Source of the DNA: Dermacentor variabilis
Lineage: Eukaryota > Arthropoda > Arachnida > Ixodida > Ixodidae
Assembly (NCBI RefSeq): GCF_050947875.1
Contig: NC_134568.1
Span: forward strand, 251,861,767 to 251,925,766
DNA length: 64,000 nt
Direction of reading: 5' to 3'
The notes below the pieces were generated by a model. It did not search any database and was not told where the DNA came from. It saw only the letters and a program-made list of their open reading frames with translations. Position 1 is the stretch's first letter, and each line of letters starts with the position of its first letter. The translations under genes and the position numbers were made by a program. Shown one piece after another: positions 13,441-24,706 of this stretch.

Positions 13441-15399
13441 GAGCCGGTCATTTATTCCGCCTGCCGGGGTCATTTATTTGCGTTTCGCAGCGCTCGCGGC
13501 CGGCACGTACGGCACCGAGACGCCGGGGCCGGCCACGCTAGGCTCTCGGATATGCCGTTGACGTCACGAGAAAATTTACGACGCTCCATGCAGCGCGCGC
13601 ATTTTCACGAGCAGAGCGGTAGGCGGTGCTTCGTCTGCATCATGCGCACGCCTTGGTTTTCATACGCGCATTACTGATTGCGTGCAAGTACACTGTAACA
13701 CGGACCCGCATATACCCGCCCAGGCAGCCGCGTACGGTTCTGACAGAGCGGCGCCCAGAATTTCTCCCGCGACGTATCTCAACATGAAAGATTCCGTGGA
13801 CACGAGGCGTCGAGAGACACTCGCAAACGTTTGGGCGCCACACCATGCAGCATGAAAGTGTGGCCACCAGTGTCCACCACTCGCGCCCACCAGATCGCGC
13901 CCACCAGGCGCGATCTTTCACAAGGCGCTAGGTAGGAGAACGACAGATCGACTCAGAGGACCGCATGGCCCGGCATCCTCCTTCGCACCAAGAGAGTCCC
14001 GCCAAGTAAGAACAGCCGTTCTCTCCCAGAAGGGGGGAAAACACCGTACCAGGCCGAAATCAGCGCGCTCAATGAAAGCGGCCCAGAACGGCAAAAGTTA
14101 ATTCGCGCGGTTCGCGTGGCGCACGAACAGTCGGCGCGCGCCAGCATACGGCGAGAGCGCTGGGCGTCGTCCCCGCGCCGCTCGGCCCGAAACAGGATCA
14201 CGAGTCGAGGCGGAGAGGGGCGCCTCGGAGTGGGCCGACACAGGGGTGGAAGAAAAAGGAACCTGTCAAGGAGAGCCGCAGAAGGCAGCTGCGATTAGCA
14301 TCACGGCCCAGGTCAGAACGAAATTGCGACTCATTAATTACGCCATCTAAATCAAGCGTCCCAGGCTCGCCGTCCTCGGAGCCGTCCGTGTGACGCGAGG
14401 GCCCCCACCGCTGATCGGCGGCCGCGCTCCATTTGGAGAGGCTCACGACTCGCACATTTCTCACTGCAGAAGCCGCACGGCGCAGGGCCAGTGACTGGCG
14501 AGCGCGGCCCCGAGTATATACTGCACCCGGGGGTAGGCCGGTTTCAGGAGTGGAGGGGGTCGCGCGCTGACGTCCCATACACACACACACTATCGGTTAG
14601 GCCTTTCGGGTCGTTACTCACGCGCGCTGACAGAAAGAGCCGACGGCGCCTCGGCGGTGCCACCACACGCGCACCCTTTAGGCAAATCGGTCTTCAAAAG
14701 CCGCTTCGGCGTCCCGGCAAGCCGATACCGGCCGCCGCCATCGTGACGTTGCCATTTCTCAGCTCCTCGTGCGAAAGGCCGCCGCTCGTTTAGGCGTTCG
14801 CAGAGGGCCATCCAGTGGTGAGCAACCGACGCGACATGCACCGTCCGCGTGCGGCCGCCCAAAGACTGGCACAGCCGATCCAGCTCATCGTAACCTCGGC
14901 ACATTCTACCTCGATCACCGGTGCAAAGTAACTGCCGTGCCCCCCGCAAATGGGGTTCTACTGCTAGGCGGGCGTTGCATTCGTTCAAGTGAGCGTTTAC
15001 AACGTCTTATCGGTGTGGTAGTGTACATCGAGGTACACTATACCACCGACTGGTACTCGATATTCGACTAAGTTGACGAAAGAGAGATCGGAATGCACTC
15101 TTCCTGTTTGAACAGCAAATTCACTATAACAGTAGTGTTCGCCAACATGATTGCTCTGTGCCGTCAGTCATCGAAGCTGACTGACTTTTCCTGCGCACCT
15201 AGCCAACGCGACGAAATGAACGAGGAAAGTTCCTTGTTCTTCAGGCACTCCCGACGTGTTGAACATTACGATTGTTGCAGGATCTTCGCTCAGCAAGTTC
15301 GTCGACTCAACGCGGGGCAATAGCACATATATGAAATTTATCGTTGAGCTTAAGGAACCAGTCACGCAAGCAACGGAATAGATACAATGTCTTGAAACG
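13441..15399. other. GC-rich stretch with homeodomain-like and CRE words
   Basis: Between 13.4 and 15.0 kb the DNA is strongly CpG-rich. Two GGTCATTTATT words occur about 24 bp apart (13446 and 13470). TGACGTCA occurs at 13559-13566 and CATTAATTA at 14332-14340. A TATA-like GAGTATATACTGC lies at about 14513 within GC-rich DNA. No frame encodes a recognisable protein. These could be regulatory islands, but the evidence is motif-level only. Confidence 0.35.
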
Positions 15400-15550
15400 A
15401 ATGACGAAGAGGAGAAGGAAGGGTAGAGGGCGAAAGAGTTGGCAGGGTGGTTTCATAAAGAGAGATGATCCTGCAAAGGGAAAGACAGCGAAGTAAATCA
15501 GAGCCGGTTCCGGCTGACTACCCTGTAGTGGAGGAAGGGAATGACGGATA
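15400..15550 (-). mobile_element. Decayed LINE 3' UTR module
   Basis: On the minus strand, CCACTACAGGGTAGTCAGCC followed by a pyrimidine-rich stretch matches the conserved 3' UTR module of the RNase H-type LINE (compare 6173 and 53410). The tail is lost and there is no coding part. Confidence 0.55.
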
Positions 15551-15935
15551 GAAGGATTAGATAAGAAGCGCGCAACAACCGTCATAAGTTATCAAACGAT
15601 CCTGGTGTTTTGAAGGCGCGTAGCAGCACCTTCAAAGCCGGACGCGTAGATTACGGCTGGACCCCGATCAGGGACTCTGTGCCGATAGCAAAACTATATA
15701 CAACGACACTATCGCGCACCCTCATTGCGACTGTCACCGCTTTGGCGTGCAACAAAGAGCCAGCCGCTCTATGAAGCTTGACAGTGGTGAATGCAAAAAC
15801 TGGAGGAGGCCACCTAGGGAAATTCTTTGGTGCCACCCAAAACAGCACCAGATGCCACGACGACTACGAGCGACAATGACCCGGGACCACGTTTTCTTTC
15901 TTCTTTGTTATGGGGAGGCGGGGGGCGAGAGGGGG

Positions 15936-16171
15936 CGGTACAGTCCCGAAACGGCAGAGTGGGTTATGAGGGACGCCGTTTAGAAGAGGGCTTCGAATTA
16001 ATTCTGACCACCCGGGGTTCTAGAAAACGTGCAGCCAATGCAAGGTACACGAACGTTTTTGCATTCCGCCTCCATCGGAATACGGCCGCCGCGGGTGGGC
16101 TCGAATTTGCGACCTCGTGCTCAGCAGTGCAACAGAGCGAAGCCCTAGCAATTGAGCCACATCGGCGGGTT
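15936..16171 (-). mobile_element. Ruka-like tRNA-derived SINE
   Basis: On the minus strand the element begins CCCGCCGATGTGGCTCAATTG, a tRNA A-box context. It then has a B-box-like GCAAATTCGAGCC (16098-16110), GGCGGCCGTATTCCGATGG, the GTTCGTGTACC block, and CCCGGGTGGTCAGAATTAAT, ending in CATAACCC. The block order matches the copies at 26.2, 33.5, 36.7 and 54.2 kb. SINEs are transcribed by RNA polymerase III from the internal A/B boxes and moved by LINE proteins. No clear target duplication is visible, so it is likely old. Confidence 0.75.
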
Positions 16172-16498
16172 TCTTCAATATTTATTATTTGTGGTATTTC
16201 GCCATTTCGTGACGACGTAATGAAAAGGACTTTATTTGTATATTTAAATTCTTTATTTAAGCAGTGGTTGCATACCACCCATCGCGAGCTGAAATAAACC
16301 ACAACTATTAAGGCGGAGGGAAGAATGGCCTGTGTGTGTGAAAAACGACTCGGAAGTTAAGTGTTGTGTGATGTGTTCTACAGACTGACCACACGATCAC
16401 GCAACGTAGGACCGCCTGCGGGAAGTGAAGTAGTAGGTTTCAGGAACTACACTGTATTTCTACGAAATAAATTTCGCTCTATAGGCTTAGCATTTTAA
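16172..16498. other. AT-rich spacer
   Basis: Nothing recognised between the SINE and the X-box/CRE region. A TATTTATTATTTG word at 16180 may be SINE-flanking low-complexity DNA. Confidence 0.55.
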
Positions 16499-16734
16499 CA
16501 CCAGAGCTGTTTAAACTTTTAGCTCTGCCGTGGAGCGTTACCAAAAAACTCAGCCCAGCTGTGCGCCTCCTCGCGTCGCCTAGCAACCACCTGCGAGAGC
16601 ACCGAGCCATGTAACCTCCTCGCACCCCATGCACGTAGGGCGGAGCCATGACGTCACAGGCAAGCAAACGCTCGGAACAGGCGGCGCGCGACACACCTCT
16701 CGCCTCCTCTACTCCGTGCGTACGCGCTGCTGCC
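16499..16734 (+). promoter_or_regulatory. Putative promoter of the Arg/Glu-rich ORF: X-box and CRE
   Basis: Upstream of the ATG at 16735 lie an RFX-type X-box GTCGCCTAGCAAC (16575-16587) and a palindromic CRE TGACGTCA (16649-16656) in CpG-rich DNA. The other copy of the ORF (25255, minus) also has TGACGTCA, about 60 bp upstream of its ATG, plus a TATA box. The shared CRE placement suggests that promoter and ORF spread as one unit. Confidence 0.45.
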
Positions 16735-17022
16735 ATGGGAAGACCGAAAAAAGTCCGGACGCCCGATGAAGAAGCGGCTTACTAGGAAGAGCGCCGCACT
16801 GCCAAACGAGAAGCGGTGCGTTGCCGCCGAGCTGATCCGGAACACCGCGCCGAAGCTGCGGCACAGAAGAGGCGACGCCGAGTCGAGGATGCCGAGTTTC
16901 AGTCGAGGGAACGCGAGAGTCCGCGCCTAAACGCTCGACGTCGCCGAGAAAGCGATCCTGTCTTGCAACTGCTCGAAAACTTCCAGCGTCAAGCCCGCCT
17001 AGACAACAATTACAAACACATA
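16735..17022 (+). pseudogene. Arg/Glu-rich repeat ORF, copy 1 (STPR-like), stop-containing
   Basis: From ATG 16735 in a good context (GCTGCCATGG) the frame reads MGRPKKVRTPDEEAAY, then a TAG at 16783-16785. It continues in the same frame with EERRTAKREAVRCRRADPEH and further Arg/Glu/Ala-rich helical repeats to about 17010, where the RT fragment begins. The spacing of ADP/EDA and ESD turns between basic helices resembles score-and-three-amino-acid peptide repeat (STPR) DNA-binding proteins such as silkworm FMBP-1; this is inference. A second copy at 25061-25255 (minus) shares KVRTP, AY and EERR at matching positions. It may be a repeat-borne gene. This copy is disabled by the stop and cut by the retrotransposon. 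Confidence 0.5.
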
Positions 17023-18214
17023 GGTCTCAGTTTGTTAGTATTGCCGGTGAATGCTTCCAGTTGAAAGCGGTAGCTTCCGGCGTTCCGCAAGGGAGCATTT
17101 TGGGTCCGTTTCTTTTTGTTCTTTATGTCAATGATATTGTCCACATCGACAGCACTGCTAAGTACATAATTTACGCAGATGACACCAGCTTGTTTTTTTC
17201 GGGTACTTCAACTGCTGATCTCGCAAATCGAGCTAATAAAACCTTAAAAGAAATAAATACTTGGGCGGTTGATAATCACTTAAGAATTAACGTTAGCAAA
17301 ACTGCAGCAGTCATGTTTCACCCACGTCACAAACACTTTGAACCTCCTCTAATTGAATTAAACAATACCAGAATAGAATTTGTGCAGTCTGTGAAAACTC
17401 TGGGCGTTTACTTTGCAGCAGATATGTCGTGGAATGATCATATTAATTATGTAGTTCAGAAACTTTCCAGAACAGTTGGTATCATGCGCCGCAATTGCTT
17501 TAATTTTCCTACACCAGTTAACTTGTTACTTTACCACTCTTTGTTCTCTTCCATAGCCAACTACGGATGTATGGTGTGGGCAACAACAACAGCTGGAAAC
17601 ATTAACAAACTCACTGTCTTACAAAAACGTATTATACGCATTGCATGTAAAGTGCCGTATTTCTTCCACACTGCAGGCCTTTTCCATCAACACAACATTA
17701 TACAGATGAAGTCCATGTATAACTACAGACTGTGCTATAAATATAAACTCGCCATGATGAAAAATGATGACTCCTTGCTTAGACTTGCTGGGTTAGAGCA
17801 GAGCAGAACTGTGTATGATACCCGCACAGCAGAACCTTGGAATGTTAAGAAATGCCGTACAAACTATGGCAAACAAATGTTGCAGCATACCTTACCGACA
17901 CTTCTGAACCATTTGTACTGCTACGAGAATATTGATTTATCTAATATTTCTCTGAAAGAATTGCCCCAAATGTTCGTGTAGTTTTGTACTGTACAAGTAC
18001 AATGTACTGCGTACTGAACGTGCATGTCTCATTCTCTGTACCGAACGTACGTGTTTTTTTTTTTGTTTTTTTTCTCCTCACGTTTTGTTTGTTGTTGTAC
18101 TCCGCCGCCGTCAATGCTGCACTGTAAGAGGAAGCCAGGACCTCTCAAGCTGTCTATACAGCTTTTTCCCTGGCTGTCCTCGCAACACCAGTTGCGGAAA
18201 TAAACCTTCAAACC
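17023..18214 (+). mobile_element. 5'-truncated LINE: RT palm-thumb and 3' UTR
   Basis: The coding part (17028-17981) is open for about 318 codons. It starts QFVSIAGECFQLKAVASGVP, has the RT GVPQGSILGP motif (about 17079) and the catalytic YADD at 17172-17183, and runs through the thumb to a stop at 17979-17981. Conserved C-terminal words include LGVYF, NYGCMVW, LQKRIIRI and ending QMFV. The 3' UTR has a poly-T run, a hairpin-like CAGCTTTTTCCCTGGCTG and AATAAA at 18199-18204 just before the end. RT would copy the element's RNA at a nicked target. The fingers domain, endonuclease and ORF1 are missing. The open frame in the surviving part suggests a fairly recent insertion. It interrupts or abuts the Arg/Glu-rich ORF. 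Confidence 0.85.
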
Positions 18215-18375
18215 AATTTAGCAAGACTTAGCATAACCTCGCGAAACCTAGAAACAACTTAGCCCCCAAGCCTACTATAACCTCGCGAAACCTAGAAACG
18301 ACTTAGCCAAGTCTACCAACAACTTAGCAAAACCTAGCATAACCTCGCAAAACCCATAAACTTAGGCAAGCCACG
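18215..18375. repeat. Minisatellite of ACTTAGC/AACCTCGCGAAACC units
   Basis: ATAACCTCGCGAAACC-type units begin at 18233, 18277 and 18339, interspersed with ACTTAGC words. The spacing (about 44 and 62 bp) is irregular. The array starts directly at the 3' end of the LINE at 17023-18214. Confidence 0.8.
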
Positions 18376-18567
18376 TAAAAGCTAGGTGATCACAAGCTCC
18401 GCTGTTGACTCCAGCCTTGCACCACTAGTGCAAGTTGCGCACGTTTTTTTTTACAACCCGTGGATCCCACCGCCCTCCCTCTAGAGGGCAGTTTGCCAAG
18501 TGAAGTTCTCACGTGGTAGCAAATAATTCACGCGTTTTCACAAGATAGTCAATAATTCACAGAAGGT

Positions 18568-19062
18568 TCAATTTTCAAACTTAAACGATCCGATTGCCTG
18601 ATGAACGAATGCGACATTCGTATACTGCCGAATATCAGGGCTCCTGACGAGGTAGGCCACGATAACAGCAGAAAACCCGAGATACCACGCCTCTTTACTC
18701 TCACAGCAGGCAGCCTCCTTGTCAGAAAAGACGACGTCACAGGTCTCGCCTAACACGTCACACGTTCCGTCTGTTGCACACGAATATGTAGCAGCAATGC
18801 CAACAATACGGGGATTCCCGCGAAACGCACAGTGCGAGACGTATTCAGAAAATGTGTCGCGCAGCAATAATAATAAAAAAAAAAGGGAGAGAAAGACAAA
18901 CAACCGAGGCGAGGTTCGTTTCGTAAACGTGACGTAGCTCTGTTCGATATGGGAGAAGGCAGGGGAGAAGTGTCTCATGTTTACGTTGGTCGAGTCAATG
19001 GGAGAGAAAGCTTCGGCTACGGGGAGGGTAGGTCGCCTCCTTGAGCCATGGCCTCGCAACAT
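18568..19062 (-). other. Unrecognised 164-codon frame with a Cys-rich segment
   Basis: The minus-strand frame has a hydrophobic run (LFVFLSLFFLLLLL) encoded by a T-run plus ATT repeats (18868-18890). Six cysteines follow with spacing C-x16-C-x5-C-x6-C-x10-CC. Secreted tick proteins are often small and Cys-rich, but the hydrophobic part is low-complexity DNA and I cannot match the Cys pattern to a family. No clear splice sites or upstream ATG context support it. It may be an exon of an unknown gene or a chance frame. Confidence 0.2.
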
Positions 19063-19129
19063 TTCATTTACCCCTGTCTCTGTTCTTACTAAACCCTTTC
19101 AAAACAAATTGCTGTAAAACACTGCCTAG

Positions 19130-19500
19130 ACGGCGTTCCACAACTTCCAGTGTGCTTCCACAGAGAACTTCCACCTTTCAGAAGCGCTGGGATTCAAAGC
19201 TGATGGGAGCGTGAACTGGTTAGCGGTCGAGATAAGCTAGAGACGTTTAGAGTACTGCTGTAAAAGAAAGCAGCGATGAGATGGAGCCAGGGTCGTTACA
19301 GGTATAAGTAACTTTACAATATATACTAGCGATGTAGGTTTTAATGAAAAGAAATAATATAAAGTAGAAATGGGGCAAAATGCTATACTGCATTAGATGT
19401 AATAAAACCTGATTAGCTCACGCGGGCTATGTGACTATTTGTCGCTGCCCCGTTTCAAAAGAGATGCTGAATGATATCACCATCATTATAGTATAAACAA
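19130..19500 (+). mobile_element. 3' end of an ALGF-type LINE, copy 2
   Basis: The frame near 19188 reads SEALGFKADGSVNWLAVEIS, then an in-frame stop and RRLEYCCKRKQR. This parallels the ALGF...EITKRRL C-terminus at 1602-1808 (minus). The 3' UTR matches 61970-62285 over roughly 300 bases, with shared GACGTTTAGAGTA, AGGTATAAGTAAC-type and GACTATTTGTC words and an ATCACCATCATTAT tail. RT and endonuclease are absent. Confidence 0.75.
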
Positions 19501-19515
19501 ATTCACAGTTCCTGT

Positions 19516-20353
19516 TAAAGGGACACTAAAGAGCAACATTAGTTAGCTTGGTCTGGTTATAGCGTGTTTTCTTTTCTTCTTTCTTTTTCTCCCCTTTATT
19601 TAGCCAAGCTGCATAGGTAATTGTACAAAGCGTAGCTGGTGCAGTAGAGCCAGCGCACCATACAGAGGCATAGGTAGCATATAGCGGAGGGTATAGAAGT
19701 GCTAAGACCGGATATAGTGAAGCTTTCGGAAAGACTCGGGTGTAGCAGCGCGGAATTGCACCGGATATAGTGAAGCATTTACAAAGTCTTCATTAGACTT
19801 CGGGCAGTAGCGAACCATATCAACAGAACTTACTAAAGGTGTGACAACTCCCATTATAGGGTTTCGTTGTCTTTGATGCATGACTTACACGGTGTATTTG
19901 AATCATAATGTAAATTACAATGTGTATAAAAGCGATGTGTTTGCATACATCTGCAAAATTTTGTTTTCTTCAAGACTCAATGCGCTATCAGTAAAAAAAT
20001 AAAGAAGCGCCAAGTTTCCTTCAAATTCCATGCCCTAGCCTCAACGCCGTATACCAGTATATTGAAAGACATCACGAATTTCGAGGTATCTTCTCATGCA
20101 TGAGACGTTTTTGTTTTTTGAGAAAAATTTCTCACAACTGACTGCACTGGGTCCTTTAGAATGCAATGTAATCTTCGGTTATCGAGAAACTACTAACTAT
20201 AGTACCGAACAGACGCTCGTCCAAATTTGATGATGTCACCAGGAACCAGCACGAGAATTTCAGACAAGTATATTATGTGACGTTTCTGGTATTCCAGAAG
20301 TGTAATTTACCAATGCAGCTGAGTACTTGACATGGCTCTCACGTGTCCCTTTA
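19516..20353. mobile_element. Candidate 838-bp non-autonomous DNA transposon with short TIRs
   Basis: The left end reads TA-AAGGGACACTAAAG. The right end on the minus strand reads TA-AAGGGACACGTGAG. Identity is strong for the outer 10 bases, with TA on both sides. No transposase frame is found. The inside contains an exact 16-bp direct repeat CCGGATATAGTGAAGC (about 19708 and 19760). TA duplications and short TIRs fit Tc1/mariner-type MITEs. Confidence 0.55.
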
Positions 20354-21006
20354 TGGTTGCTTTTGGAGTACCATTTCCGTCGAAACTCTAGCCTGTATAC
20401 AAGAAGCATTCGTGACAATTTTAATAAATTAATAAACCAATTCCAGGCATTCAGAACTTGCATTTACCTCGCACTTTCTTCCTCAATTGATTCGTTTTTT
20501 AGGCACTTTTCTCCTCGGAATGATCGGAAAGCCGAAGTCTCCAGTGGAAGGAGAAACAGCCGATGACTTCGATCTAAAAAGGCAGCAGCCGTCAAGGACC
20601 AGGCCGATGGCGGGTGACTAAGTCCGTCAGTGGCGCCACGTCGCCTACGCAGGGTGCGCGCCAGAGTGACACGGTCGTGGCTGATGCAGAACCGGGCAGC
20701 GTCACCAGGCCGTCCGGTCTTTCCGACGACAACTACGCCCCTCGCCCACAGCTGTCACTGCATATTGCCGTCGAGTGTCGACGCCAGATATCCGGCCACA
20801 ATCGACGCAGACGCGGTCTACGAGGGCCGCCCGCGGAGAGAGAGAATGCGCGATCCACGCTGATGCGCGCTGACAAAGAACACCTTGCGCGAAGCGAGAG
20901 CGCCACTGATGACAACACGCGGATTGAGCGATGGGGAAACGCGCACGCCGAGCTCAATGCAGGCCGAGCAGAGAGACGAAGCCGAGCGGCTTTTTTTCCT
21001 CGTTCA

Positions 21007-21044
<38 letters not shown>

Positions 21045-21764
21045 TCTCCCTCATTTCGGTATTTGCGCTTTGAGACCGCTCACCTCCAGAGCGGTATACG
21101 CGCGCGCTCAGAGGAAGCTGGCGCCATCTGGAGAAATACACGAGAAGCGATAGCAGCGCGTGAGGTGCGCGGTGAGTTCGCGTGGAGCATTGGGTCGGTT
21201 ACCCTCCGCCTGCCTGGCTGTACTGTTTTCGGTTTCTACTCTATTAAAAACTTAGGTGTTGCATTTTTGTCGTTCTATCCGAGCACTTACCTTTCCTTCC
21301 TTTTTTTTTTATGTGGCGAATGTTTTTTTTTTTTTTGACGTCAGAAGTACCCTTTCTCTTTTTTAACGTGATCACATACAGGAGGTGAATACCGCAACGC
21401 CAGTCCCGTTTCCAAGAGAAACTTGCGTCATAATCCCATCACAGACGGCAAGGGTTGAGAGGAGCGATCGTATCTTGCTAGTCAAATGCCTTTTTACCAC
21501 CGCCGCATACCGGAAAGCTGTACCACATTAATCACATATTTCTGCTCTTGACGTACCCGCGCGTGCACAAAAGTAGTACTCCCCACAACTTCTGTAGTTG
21601 TTTCTGTTACCTGCGAGCAGTTTATCTAAATGTTTCTTCAACGCCGCTCGTAATAAGACGTAAAGCATTTGCAGTGGCGTTTAAGTATTCTAGTGCAACC
21701 TTATTTAATTCAACCACTACTGCAGAGCTGGGATCTATGTTGAGTATATTGTAAGCAGCAACCG
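20354..21764. other. GC-rich island (20.58-21.2 kb) with CT tract
   Basis: CpG-rich sequence with overlapping frames of up to 179 codons on the plus strand, and no domain. A (CT)n tract lies at 21013-21042. T runs occur at 21300-21340. From 21.35 kb the DNA becomes AT-rich. Function unknown; a promoter island is possible. Confidence 0.4.
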
Positions 21765-22183
21765 CCCTAATAAAAAATTTTGGAGGACGCTTAAGCTTCG
21801 CCTTTAAGAGTGGAACGCGATAGCATTCAAACATCCTTGACTGCTTCTCGGCAACTGCAGTTTATGTAACCGTAATGATTTCCTAGAAACGCTGGCGGCA
21901 AAAGCAACGCACGAAGGCGAGCTTTCTGGTTCTTTTCTTTTTTTTTCTTGTAATACCATTGCAACAATGGTGCTGCAAGGACCCCAGCGGGGTGCGCCGC
22001 TCCTACTAAGACGGCAGCTGGAGGGGGTTGGTGTTTGAGTTTCCGCGTAACAGAATTATGTTTTCTCGTATATTCAAATTACAGTTCAACGCTATCATGT
22101 ATGTAGGTTGTGTGTAAGTCGTACTTTGCGAATTTTCTGAGGCATATTACTTTGAGAAATTCAAGCAGTTCTTTAACGCCTCT
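21765..22183. repeat. Left part of an older repeat, split by LINE insertion
   Basis: Sequence from GACGCTTAAGCTTCGCC onward includes AACGCGATAG (about 21812). It resumes after the LINE at 24704, where CTATCGCGTT (about 24836) is the exact reverse complement of that word. The two halves thus look like one element with inverted end motifs. The break carries the 10-bp duplication TAACGCCTCT (22174-22183). Confidence 0.6.
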
Positions 22184-24643
22184 ACTCGCAACTACTGCTC
22201 GACTACTGCGCAACTACTCCTTTTAGGTGACTTTAACTTTCCTGATATAACATGGCCCGAACCAGCCATAACACTGTCTAAAGATAACCTTGAATGTAAT
22301 TTTCTTAACACATGCCTCACCTTTGGTTTGACGCAGCTAATATGTACCCCAACGCGAAAAAACGAACAGTGCTCTAACATACTCGACCTTATCTTAACAT
22401 CCCATCCCGACAGTGTTTCTTCTGTAACACATCTACCAGAACTAAGTGATCACTCGGTACTGCATGCAGAATTATCCTGGCAGCTACCTCAGTGCAAAAA
22501 ATCAAAAAAGAAAATAACACTCTACGATAAAGGTGATCACATCAGCATCAACAATGCACTAACCGAGTTTTACAACTGGTACATTATAGATTTCCCGAAG
22601 CGCACAGTAGACACCAACTGGGCGCTTCTTAAAAACAAAATGATCGAACTCACTACGATTTACATACCAACTATCATTTTAACAGAGCGACCTTCGTCCC
22701 CATGGTTCAACAACACATTAAAACGACTAAACAATAAAAAGAAAAGATTGTTTCGTAAAGCCAAGCGTTCCAATACCGCTCCGGCCTGGGAAAAAGTATT
22801 ACGTCACTCAAAAGGAGTTTGATTCTTTGGCCGCAACAGCTAAACGAACCTTCTACTCAACTACACTCCCTAACATGCTGCAAAACAATGCCAAACAATT
22901 CTGGAAATACATTACCCCAAATAACCGTAAACCATTATTATTATATGATAACGACAATAACCGTGTTCCAGACCATAAAGTATCTGAAGTACTAAACTCT
23001 GTCTTCTCTTCCGTGTTCACTTCTGAACTTAACACTGACCTCCCAGACTGTCCTTACCTCAACAACCCAACGATGCCAGACATAACAATCGAAGCACATG
23101 GTATCACCAAGCTAATTGAATCCCTCAAATTAACATCCTCAGCCGGCATCGATGGAATCAATTAAAAAATGCTTAAGAACACTGCGCACATCTCTAGTGT
23201 ATTTTTATGCCACATCTTTCAGCAATCGATATCATCTGGAGTAGTGCCGCAAGACTGGAAAATAGGTAAGATAATTCCAGTACCAAAAAAAAAAAAAAGG
23301 ATCATCGTCATCGTGTCACAATTACCGTCCAATTTCCATCATCAGTGTTTGTTCTAAACTAATGGAGCATATAATTTATTCTCATATTGTAAACTTCCTA
23401 ACATCCGCTAATTTCTTCAATCCTAATCAACACGGTTTTCATAAAGGCATGTCCTGCGAGACTCAACTAGCTCTATTCGTTAATGACATCAGCTCGCATC
23501 TTGATCAAAACATACCCATAGACGCCCTCTTCCTAGATTTCCTAAAGGCTTTCGACAAGGTTCCTCATGAACGGCTCTTTCTAAAACTATCATGTCTTAA
23601 TCTTAACCCTTGTGTTCTCCAATGGATACGCAACTTTCTCACTAACCGTCAACAGTTCGTTTACGCTAACCAATGCTCGTCTGCCATATCCCCCGTTATC
23701 TCCGGCGTGCCACAAGGCACAGTCCTGGGGTCACTACTCTTCTTAATATACATTAACGACTTACCGATAGGTTGTTCTTCCAAAATTCGTTTATTTGCTG
23801 ATGATTGTGTAATCTATCGTCCTATTACTAACGACGCTGATTCTTGCGCTCTCCAGTCCGACCTTAAAGTCATTGAAACTTGGTGTAATAATTGGCTAAT
23901 GTTCCTCAACGTCAAAAAGACGTCGCTACTTACTTTCCATCGTCGCCAATCATTTATTTCAGCTAATTACATTATCGCCGGTTCGGAAATATGTGCTGTG
24001 ACTTCATATAAGTACCTAGGCATTAACTTGTCCAATAACCTCAGTTGGTCCTCGCACATTTGCAACATTAACAATGATGCCAATCGTGTACTATGCTACT
24101 TGCGCCGTAATCTAAGTCTTGTTCCGCCCTCAGTAAAACTACTCGCATATTAAACAATCGTTCGACCCAAACTGGAATACGCATGCTCAGTGTGGGACCC
24201 ACACCAATCTAACCTGGCAACAGCACTAGAATCCATACAGAATCGTGCAGCAAGGTTCGTTCATTCTGACTACCCTTACCACAATAGCGTTACTAAAACT
24301 CAAGTCATCTCTGAACCTTCTAACCCTCGAGCACCGCCACAAGACAGCAAGACTGTGCCTCTTTTACAAATTTTGTCACTCACTACTTGATCAGACCGAC
24401 ATCACGCCTGCGCATCGCACTTCATCCCGTCATAGCCATTCAAAGGCTGTTTATCCCCCTCCAGTTCGCACCTCCGCTCATCTTCACTCTTTTTTTCGTT
24501 CAAACAGCGAAAGACTGGAATCACCTTCCTGCTGAAGCGGTGCACCACTCCAGTCATACATCGTTCAAGGCATTCATTGAAAATATGATCTAAATATGCC
24601 CACTCCTTATGTAAAACCCGAAATGGGGTATTTGAGGTACCAA

Positions 24644-24703
<60 letters not shown>
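22184..24703 (+). mobile_element. 2.5-kb LINE (CR1/Jockey-like): endonuclease C-terminus, RT and (AAAT)n tail
   Basis: The element begins inside the APE-type endonuclease with LLLLGDFNFPD (22214 on), NILDLILTS and SDHSVL (about 22447). RT follows: an ISSGVVPQDWKIGKIIPVPK block, NYRPIS, HGFHKGMSCETQL, LDFLKAFDKVPH, SGVPQGTVLG and the catalytic LFADD (FADD at 23794-23805), then RT thumb and a WNHLPAEAV terminus. The endonuclease would nick target DNA and RT would copy the RNA there. Breaks: a frameshift near 22810, TAA at 23163-23165 in GIDGIN-stop-KML, a frameshift at the A run 23286-23298, TAA at 24151-24153, and frameshifts near 24300 and 24505. The tail is an AAAT microsatellite (24643-24703). 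Flanking copies of TAACGCCTCT at 22174-22183 and 24704-24713 are the target site duplication. It is not functional. Confidence 0.9.

Positions 24704-24706
<3 letters not shown>

Noticed and set aside
18215..18375. CRISPR-like array
   Set aside because: Units are irregularly spaced with no unique spacers, in a eukaryotic context.
22184..24703. Endogenous retrovirus or viral reverse transcriptase
   Set aside because: APE-type endonuclease, FADD RT, an AAAT tail and a short target duplication indicate a non-LTR retrotransposon; no LTR, protease or envelope is seen.
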